A stretch of 10,642 nt of DNA from Bacteroidales bacterium (GTDB lineage: Bacteria; Bacteroidota; Bacteroidia; Bacteroidales; UBA7960), in contig PWND01000326.1 of the NCBI GenBank assembly GCA_003557965.1, forward strand, positions 1 through 10,642, written 5' to 3'. Position 1 is the first letter of the stretch. Each line of letters starts with the position of its first letter. Below the pieces are notes generated by a model. That model worked only from the letters and a program-made list of their open reading frames with translations, had not been told where the DNA came from and did no database searches. This document shows, one piece after another, positions 5,697 to 10,642 of this stretch. Made by a program: the position numbers and the translations under genes.

Positions 5697-8438
5697 CTAC
5701 ATGCTAAATGTAAGATTAATAAAAAATGTCCTTCCGTACAGGTAGAAATATTTTGGCGCAAACCTGTCAATGTTTTGGGTATCATACCGTAGCTGCTCAA
5801 ATCCGCCAATAGAAAAATCCTTATTATCCAGTAAATTATTAACACTCACATTAAGCCTGATAAAATACTTTCTCTGGATTCTCCATGATTTTCCGGCAAA
5901 AATATTAAAGGTGTAATTATGGTTTAGTTTTTCCTGGTTAATAACATCAGACCAAACGCCATCCTCTTCAGCAAACTCAGATAATGCTTCAGCGGTTCTT
6001 CTATCAGGGTTAATATCAATATAAATGTCATCAAAATAGTTTGTACTAACTCCAACAAACCAATATCTTGGAGAGTTATATCTTAGCCCGACAGAACCAG
6101 CTGTATGGGTCATTCCTCCAATTTTATAGTTCTGCAGATACACTGTTCTTTGATCTTCCAGCACTTCAAAATCATTATCCCTTGCGATAGAAACATTCGG
6201 CCTTGAGTTGTAGAAATAGTCGCCTGTTCCTGCTACAATATGTCCTGATAATGTTGAGCTAATATTAATATCCAGCCCTAGCTCAACTCCATAGTGCCTG
6301 GTATCAACTCCTGTCATAACGTAATTAACAAAAGTTCTTAACTCATCATGATAAAAGCTTCTTGACCAGGTTTGGTCGTTAAAGTCTGTCATGAAAAGTG
6401 TAAATCTTGATTTAATCCTTGGTGTTCTGACAATATAGCTTAGGTCGCCTCCATATATTGTTTCACTACTGAGGCCTTCAACGAGGTGATCGCGCACCCT
6501 GGGTGATACGTATGCATTCCAAAAGAAAGGTGCCCTTGTTTTATAAATTGCATTGGTAGTAACATAGTGTCTTCCTGTAATTTTATAGGTAAATCCACCT
6601 TTCAGCCCAAAGTTTGTAAAGTTTTGTTTTTCGCTATCTCCGTATGAGTTATCAGGGAACCTGGGATTTTTCATATTACCGGTTCGCCAGAAAGTTGTAT
6701 GCGACAAATTTGCTGAAAGATAGAAATCATATTTTGGGAAAAAGAATTCAGCCTGTGCATAAGCATCATAATTATTGATGTTAGCAACATAATCATAACC
6801 AAACCTATCCCCTTCTTCAACCAGTCTGTTGGGGTTATTTATGTCAGTTTGAGCCATATCCGGATCATCAAAATCACGTTCAGCAAACTGGTCAACATCC
6901 AGCCACCAGTCGCCCCCCAGTAGGTCGTTTACAGCCTTAAACTGGTATCCCTGGTGAAGCCTTACATTTGCTCCTCCGCTAAGAATAAGATTATCACTTT
7001 GATGAGATTGAAGGTTTGAGCTAAAGGTTATTCTTCTATGATCAATTCTTCTTTCTTCAAGCATGTATTTTGAGCGATTCCCGGTTACTACGTTACCTTC
7101 CTCTCCAAAAGCATCATTAACAGAGAACAGGTTTTTCACATTAGCATTATAGAAATCATCCCAGTTTAGTTGCCCAAATTCAGGATCACTAAGCCAGAGA
7201 TCAGTATAATAATCCATCATTTGTTGATTTCCTTTATAATTGCTTGGCATATACCTGTAATAATCAGGCCTTGGGTCGGGAGCATCATACCAGTTAAGTG
7301 CTGTTCTGCCACCCCTTCCCATGCTCAAGGCAGCTGATGTAGTAACTGTAGTTTTATCAGACAAATCCCAGTAGTGGCTAAGAATACTAAAAGGCTGGTG
7401 ATACTTACCTACACGTGCATTTCTTTTTTCCCCGTTTTGGTATCCCCAATTTGGGTTATAGTAATTATTTCCGGTAAGATCATAAGCTTCTTGTGTGGCA
7501 ACACCACGTCCGCCGCTTTCTGATGGTGCACCAAGAAAAACAAAGCCAATACTATGATCGCTATTAATAATTCTTTCAACAGAAAAGAAATACCCCCATG
7601 CATCATAAAATGCTCCTTCTACATATCCTTCATCTGCCCATCGCCTAGAGCCAGAAACAGTGACTGCCCATCCGTTATCCATAATACCTGTAGCATGAGT
7701 CATCATTATACGGTTATTATAGCTTCTGTTTGCTAATGAATATGTAAGCCTTGAGCTTTCACCAAATTGCGAAGCCCTGACAGTTATATTTGTGGCACCA
7801 CCAACCCTGCCAAAAGAGTTACGCAATACACCAATTCCATTATATCCTTCTGTTAACCTTGTAACATCATTTAAGCCACCCCAGTTTGAATAGTAAGCAC
7901 GTCCGGTTTCCATATCATTAACAGGAATTCCATTCATCAGCACGGCATTATTTTCACTGCTATAGCCCCTGATCCTGTAGCGAGCCTGCCCAAAATCAAA
8001 ACCCGATGTACTAACATAAACATCCCTTGAACCTTGCAATAGCCTGGAAATATCATAAGATTGAGCATCTCCTTCTATATCACCTGTGCTTAAGGTAATT
8101 ACAGGCAGTTCAAAATCTGACTCATCAAAATCTTCTAAAGATGGTGTCATGCTAACTGTTATGTCAGCAATCTGATCAACTTGTATCTCCTTATCCTGCA
8201 TATTCTCGTATTCAAACAACAAAACGTCTCCAATTTCTGTTGTTATAATAAAAACCCCGTTATCATCAGTAACTGCCTGGCCTAATGCGCGCATGGAGCT
8301 AACATACACTCCCGGTAAAGGAGAATCATCCTCCGAGCTTATTACAGTCCCCCTAAGTTGAAAATCTTCACCCTGAGCCATAACCACTCCTGATGAAAAT
8401 ACTACTAGTAACATTAATGTAAAAATAGTTCTATTCAT
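5697..8438 (-). CDS. TonB-dependent outer-membrane receptor with N-terminal carboxypeptidase-regulatory-like domain
   Basis: The 913-residue receptor would import a ligand across the outer membrane using TonB-ExbBD energy. The signal peptide has a hydrophobic core at 5-20 and likely cleavage after VVMA (18-21). Residues 26-97 are a carboxypeptidase-regulatory-like beta-sandwich (LRGTVISSEDDSPLPGVYV, then TDDNGVF 57-63). An acidic linker (101-110) leads to PVITLS (112-117), a plausible TonB box. The plug spans about 127-222, with the typical RIRGYSSENNAVLMNGIPVN and NWGGLNDVTRL (185-195). The barrel fills about 225-913 and ends in TFFINLTFSM. The length is typical for Bacteroidota receptors but shorter than most SusC proteins, and no SusD gene follows. 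Two surface-type lipoprotein genes follow on the same strand, and an exported EEP hydrolase is divergent. The ligand is not readable from sequence; a phosphoester or nucleic-acid breakdown product is inferred from the neighbours. Confidence 0.92.
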   Translation of the reverse strand: MNRTIFTLMLLVVFSSGVVMAQGEDFQLRGTVISSEDDSPLPGVYVSSMRALGQAVTDDNGVFIITTEIGDVLLFEYENMQDKEIQVDQIADITVSMTPSLEDFDESDFELPVITLSTGDIEGDAQSYDISRLLQGSRDVYVSTSGFDFGQARYRIRGYSSENNAVLMNGIPVNDMETGRAYYSNWGGLNDVTRLTEGYNGIGVLRNSFGRVGGATNITVRASQFGESSRLTYSLANRSYNNRIMMTHATGIMDNGWAVTVSGSRRWADEGYVEGAFYDAWGYFFSVERIINSDHSIGFVFLGAPSESGGRGVATQEAYDLTGNNYYNPNWGYQNGEKRNARVGKYHQPFSILSHYWDLSDKTTVTTSAALSMGRGGRTALNWYDAPDPRPDYYRYMPSNYKGNQQMMDYYTDLWLSDPEFGQLNWDDFYNANVKNLFSVNDAFGEEGNVVTGNRSKYMLEERRIDHRRITFSSNLQSHQSDNLILSGGANVRLHQGYQFKAVNDLLGGDWWLDVDQFAERDFDDPDMAQTDINNPNRLVEEGDRFGYDYVANINNYDAYAQAEFFFPKYDFYLSANLSHTTFWRTGNMKNPRFPDNSYGDSEKQNFTNFGLKGGFTYKITGRHYVTTNAIYKTRAPFFWNAYVSPRVRDHLVEGLSSETIYGGDLSYIVRTPRIKSRFTLFMTDFNDQTWSRSFYHDELRTFVNYVMTGVDTRHYGVELGLDINISSTLSGHIVAGTGDYFYNSRPNVSIARDNDFEVLEDQRTVYLQNYKIGGMTHTAGSVGLRYNSPRYWFVGVSTNYFDDIYIDINPDRRTAEALSEFAEEDGVWSDVINQEKLNHNYTFNIFAGKSWRIQRKYFIRLNVSVNNLLDNKDFSIGGFEQLRYDTQNIDRFAPKYFYLYGRTFFINLTFSM

Positions 8439-8708
8439 TTATCTGTTGTTTTAGTTTATGCTTGTATCTAACTTCTAATGTATCAGAATATAAATAATAG
8501 CTTTGCTTAATAATTTACTTTCATTAATAAAAAAATCATTAAAAGCATTATTTTTGTAGATTCAAAAGTAATTATTTCTTACTTACAAAAGAAAAGTTTT
8601 ATTATTATTTTGGATTTTTAGATAATAATAACCCGGGAATAAATGTTATATTCATTGAGGAAGCAATAAGTTTTTACAATTATATAATAAACATAAACAA
8701 CCATTTTC
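8439..8708. promoter_or_regulatory. Divergent intergenic region between receptor operon and EEP gene
   Basis: These 270 AT-rich bases separate divergent start codons and must carry the promoters of both units. A minus-strand -7 candidate is described separately. On the plus strand TTATTTTG (8605-8612) differs from TAnnTTTG by one base and has no -33 partner. I found no open frame worth calling, no clear operator palindrome and no recognisable riboswitch. Confidence 0.6.
8563..8570 (-). promoter_or_regulatory. Candidate -7 promoter element for the TonB receptor operon
   Basis: On the minus strand the sequence TACTTTTG matches the Bacteroidota -7 consensus TAnnTTTG. A TTTG lies upstream at 8589-8586, separated by 15 bases, shorter than the roughly 19-21 usually quoted for the -33 element. 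If used, the transcript would carry a leader of about 115-120 bases before the start codon at 8438. Confidence 0.4.
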
Positions 8709-9797
8709 ATGAGACCTACTTTCAAACTACCATTAAAGCTTTTTACGCTAAGCATTCTTGCTTGTATTTTTTCGATAATTCTTTTTTCAAATAATAATTA
8801 TGCAAAAAATACTCAGGAACAGGAATTTATAGTTACAGCTATTGGATTTTATAATGTAGAAAATTTATTTGATACAATAAATGATCCGGATATCAGGGAT
8901 GATGATTTCACACCGGAGGGTTCGAATCGCTGGAATACAGAAAAGTATTTGGAGAAGCTTGATAATTTATCAAAAGTAATAGAAAAGCTTGGGCAGGAAT
9001 ATATTCCTGATGGAGTTGCAGTATTGGGTTTGGCTGAGGTAGAAAACAGGGATGTTTTAGAAGACCTTGCTAATACAGAGCGTTTAAAAGACAGGAATTA
9101 TGGAATTGTGCATTACCCCGGCCCTGACGCTCGCGGTGTTGATGTGGCATATTTTTACAACCCTAAATATTTTAAATATATAAGTAGCAAGCCTTACCCT
9201 ACTGTTTTTGAGCTTGAAGATGGGAGAGAATTTACTGCCCGCGATCAGTTATTATTAACAGGAGAGGTTTTAGGGGAGCGCATGCATTTTATTGTTGCAC
9301 ACTGGCCTAGCCGTGTAGGCGGAGAAGCCAGAAGCAGGCCTTTAAGAACAGGTTGTGCTGATGTTGCAAGGCACATTATGGATTCAATACTTGAAGTTGA
9401 GCCAGATGCAAAAATATTTATGATGGGCGACTTAAATGATAACCCGGATGATATTAGTGTTACTAAGCATTTACGCGCAAAGCCAAAACCGGATAACCTA
9501 AAAGACAATGAGCTTTACAATCCGTTTTATGAGTTTCACAGAAAGGGTATTGGGTCAAATGCATGGCGTGATTCATGGAGTTTGTTTGACCAGATAATGC
9601 TCACCCCTTCTATGCTTTCAGGTGATTATTCAACTTTACAATACTGGCGGGCTGAAGTATTTAACAGGCCTTTTTTGGTCCAACCAAGCGGAAGGTTTCA
9701 GGGATATCCTTTCCGCACATTTGGCGGAGGAGTTTATTTAGGAGGATATTCTGACCACTTCCCTACATTAGTTTATCTGATCAGAGCCAAACAATAA
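8709..9797 (+). CDS. Exported endonuclease/exonuclease/phosphatase (EEP) family hydrolase
   Basis: The 362-residue protein belongs to the DNase I/exonuclease III-like metal-dependent phosphohydrolases. An N-terminal hydrophobic segment (10-26) after Arg2, Lys6 and Lys10 is a Sec signal peptide or membrane anchor, so the enzyme acts outside the cytoplasm. The EEP domain covers about 40-358 with an apparently complete active site: Asn49 and Asn52 in FYNVENLFD, metal ligand Glu110 in LAEVEN, His198 in AHWPSR, Asp241 and Asn243 in GDLNDNP, Asp294 in FDQIM, and Asp349/His350 in SDHFP. The DDDFTPEGSNRW stretch (64-75) is typical of Bacteroidota members. The superfamily cuts nucleic acids, inositol phosphates or lipid head groups, so the substrate is not fixed by the fold. 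Divergence from a receptor/OB-like lipoprotein operon suggests it supplies that receptor with phosphoester or nucleic-acid breakdown products. Family is firm; substrate is inferred. Confidence 0.9.
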   Translation: MRPTFKLPLKLFTLSILACIFSIILFSNNNYAKNTQEQEFIVTAIGFYNVENLFDTINDPDIRDDDFTPEGSNRWNTEKYLEKLDNLSKVIEKLGQEYIPDGVAVLGLAEVENRDVLEDLANTERLKDRNYGIVHYPGPDARGVDVAYFYNPKYFKYISSKPYPTVFELEDGREFTARDQLLLTGEVLGERMHFIVAHWPSRVGGEARSRPLRTGCADVARHIMDSILEVEPDAKIFMMGDLNDNPDDISVTKHLRAKPKPDNLKDNELYNPFYEFHRKGIGSNAWRDSWSLFDQIMLTPSMLSGDYSTLQYWRAEVFNRPFLVQPSGRFQGYPFRTFGGGVYLGGYSDHFPTLVYLIRAKQ

Positions 9798-9841
9798 TAT
9801 GTAATTATGTTTTTTGTGTAACAATTTTGCTGTATAGAGAA

Positions 9842-10159
9842 ATGCCAAAAACAATCATAGCCAAAACAGAAGAGCAGTTAAAAAAAGGAATAGTGCATAA
9901 TAAAAAGAAGCCCAAAAGAAAAAAAGTTAAGTATAAAAAACTATCATTTAAAATTACTGCTTTTCAAAAAGAGGCTCTTGAAATATTTTGCAAAAGACAT
10001 AAAACAACGCCTGTCAGGTACCTGAAGTCTATTGTAAATAAACAAGCTATAAAATACAGAAATGAAGCACCGCAAATAAGCTACGTTTCTGAAAACCAGC
10101 TTCAGTTGTTTGAAAACGAAGAAAGCTCTTCGAAGAAATCAAAAAGCAAGAAAAAGTAA
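9842..10159 (+). CDS. Small basic ribbon-helix-helix-like protein with C-terminal QLQLF motif
   Basis: I do not recognise a named family. I chose the ATG at 9842 (105 residues) over an in-frame TTG at 9827, because the latter adds only five poorly fitting residues. The protein has a lysine-rich N-terminal segment (12-33), then a stretch fitting a ribbon-helix-helix: strand KLSFKIT (33-39), helix A about 40-54 (FQKEALEIFCKRHK), a TTP turn, and helix B about 57-72 (VRYLKSIVNKQAIKY). A disordered tail follows, containing QLQLF (86-90), an acidic patch ENEE, and a Ser/Lys tail ending KSKSKKK. This composition suits DNA binding, as a regulator or a nucleoid-type protein. QLQLF matches the bacterial beta-clamp binding pattern QLxLF. 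The gene lies 44 bases after the EEP gene on the same strand and converges with uvrA. Coding status is good; function is inference. Confidence 0.72.
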   Translation: MPKTIIAKTEEQLKKGIVHNKKKPKRKKVKYKKLSFKITAFQKEALEIFCKRHKTTPVRYLKSIVNKQAIKYRNEAPQISYVSENQLQLFENEESSSKKSKSKKK

Positions 10160-10176
10160 CTTACGTTTTTAGTTAA

Positions 10177-10198
10177 ACAAAAGGATTATGCTTTTTGT
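10177..10198. terminator. Weak candidate bidirectional hairpin between the small basic gene and uvrA
   Basis: ACAAAAG (10177-10183) can pair with CTTTTTGT (10191-10198) with one bulged T and a 7-base loop. It lies between convergent genes and overlaps the last codons of uvrA. The stem is AT-rich and no long T-tract follows on either strand, so this is only a possible terminator. Confidence 0.25.
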
Positions 10199-10641
10199 AA
10201 ATTAAGGTACTTCCCTGTATGGGATGTTTCGCAGTTTATTATGTCTTCGGGTTTCCCTTCAAAAACGACACTACCACCTTTATCACCACCTTCCGGCCCA
10301 AGGTCAATAATCCAGTCGGCACACTTTATAACTTCCGGATTGTGCTCAATTATTAATACAGAGTGCCCTTTATCAATCAATGCATTAAAAGAATTCATCA
10401 GCTTTTCTATATCATGGAAATGCAGTCCAGTAGTAGGCTCATCAAAGATGAATAATATTTTTCCGTTGGATGAACCCTTTGTTAAGAATGATGCAAGCTT
10501 TATTCTTTGTGCTTCTCCGCCGGACAGCGTGCTTGACGACTGCCCTAAGGTTACATAACCAAGGCCGACATCCATTAAAGACTGAAGTTTATTTGCAATT
10601 CGTTTGCAAATTGCTGCGCAATCTTTTGCATTTTCGAAAAA
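10186..10641 (-). CDS. uvrA: Excinuclease ABC subunit A, C-terminal ATPase part (5' end outside window)
   Basis: About 151 C-terminal residues of UvrA are present; the frame stays open to the window edge (beginning FFENAKDCAA), so the ATG at 10575 is internal. UvrA is the damage-recognition ATPase of nucleotide excision repair and loads UvrB. Visible parts belong to the second ABC ATPase domain: DVGLGY, then signature LSGGE (10527-10513), Walker B and D-loop IFDEPTTGLH with the Asp-Glu pair at 10443-10438, H-loop histidine in IIEHN (10344-10342), and the conserved IDLGPEGGDKGG ending typical of UvrA. The Walker A and zinc-finger modules lie outside the window. Many Bacteroidota carry two UvrA paralogues, and which this is cannot be decided from the fragment. 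It converges with the small basic-protein gene 26 bases away. Confidence 0.95.
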   Translation of the reverse strand, partial: FFENAKDCAAICKRIANKLQSLMDVGLGYVTLGQSSSTLSGGEAQRIKLASFLTKGSSNGKILFIFDEPTTGLHFHDIEKLMNSFNALIDKGHSVLIIEHNPEVIKCADWIIDLGPEGGDKGGSVVFEGKPEDIINCETSHTGKYLNLQKA

Positions 10642-10642
10642 A

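Noticed and set aside
7409..7736. Open frames on both strands inside the TonB receptor gene
   Set aside because: They lie wholly within a well-supported receptor coding sequence, have no recognisable domains or start signals, and are out-of-frame shadows.
8757..8765. Possible lipobox ILAC ending at Cys19 in the EEP protein
   Set aside because: Leu at the -2 position is unusual and the hydrophobic segment continues after the Cys (IFSIILF), which does not fit a lipoprotein signal.
9827..9841. TTG start for the small basic protein
   Set aside because: The ATG five codons later gives a more natural N-terminus (MPKTII), and the extra residues MLYRE fit no motif.
10241..10558. Plus-strand open frame opposite the uvrA 3' end
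   Set aside because: It is antisense to conserved UvrA motifs and its translation has no recognisable features.

Overview
The window reads as a chromosomal segment of an AT-rich member of the Bacteroidota. The evidence is a TonB-dependent receptor with an N-terminal carboxypeptidase-regulatory-like domain, two lipoproteins with acidic residues just after the lipidated cysteine, a bacterial alpha-2-macroglobulin of the Bacteroidota type, and candidate promoters resembling the TAnnTTTG -7 element. No insertion sequence, phage gene, tRNA, rRNA or CRISPR array is visible.

Layout. Bases 2-1036 (+) hold the 3' end of an alpha-2-macroglobulin gene cut by the window edge. Bases 1161-1946 (+) encode an apparently cytoplasmic SH3 + NlpC/P60 peptidase, convergent with a short-chain dehydrogenase (1954-2736, -). 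Upstream of that on the minus strand is a small exported, probably beta-barrel protein (2800-3384). Bases 3470-8438 (-) form a likely three-gene operon: TonB-dependent receptor, DUF5689-type lipoprotein, and a second DUF5689-type lipoprotein with an extra C-terminal jelly-roll-like domain. A hairpin plus T-tract lies 3' of the operon at 3391-3426, directly against the start of the next gene. Across a 270-base intergenic region, an exported endonuclease/exonuclease/phosphatase (EEP) enzyme is transcribed divergently (8709-9797). It is followed by a small basic ribbon-helix-helix-like protein (9842-10159, +) and the convergent 3' end of uvrA (10186-10641, -).

How the genes may work together. 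The central block (3470-9797) looks like one surface system: an exported EEP hydrolase cuts a phosphodiester or phosphomonoester substrate, two surface lipoproteins bind substrate or products, and the receptor imports the product through the outer membrane. No SusD partner is present, so this is not a classical glycan locus. My preferred hypothesis is scavenging of extracellular nucleic acid or another phosphoester; the substrate is not shown by the sequence. The flanking genes are mostly housekeeping. The small basic protein also carries a QLQLF peptide matching the beta-sliding-clamp binding consensus, which is a separate point of interest.
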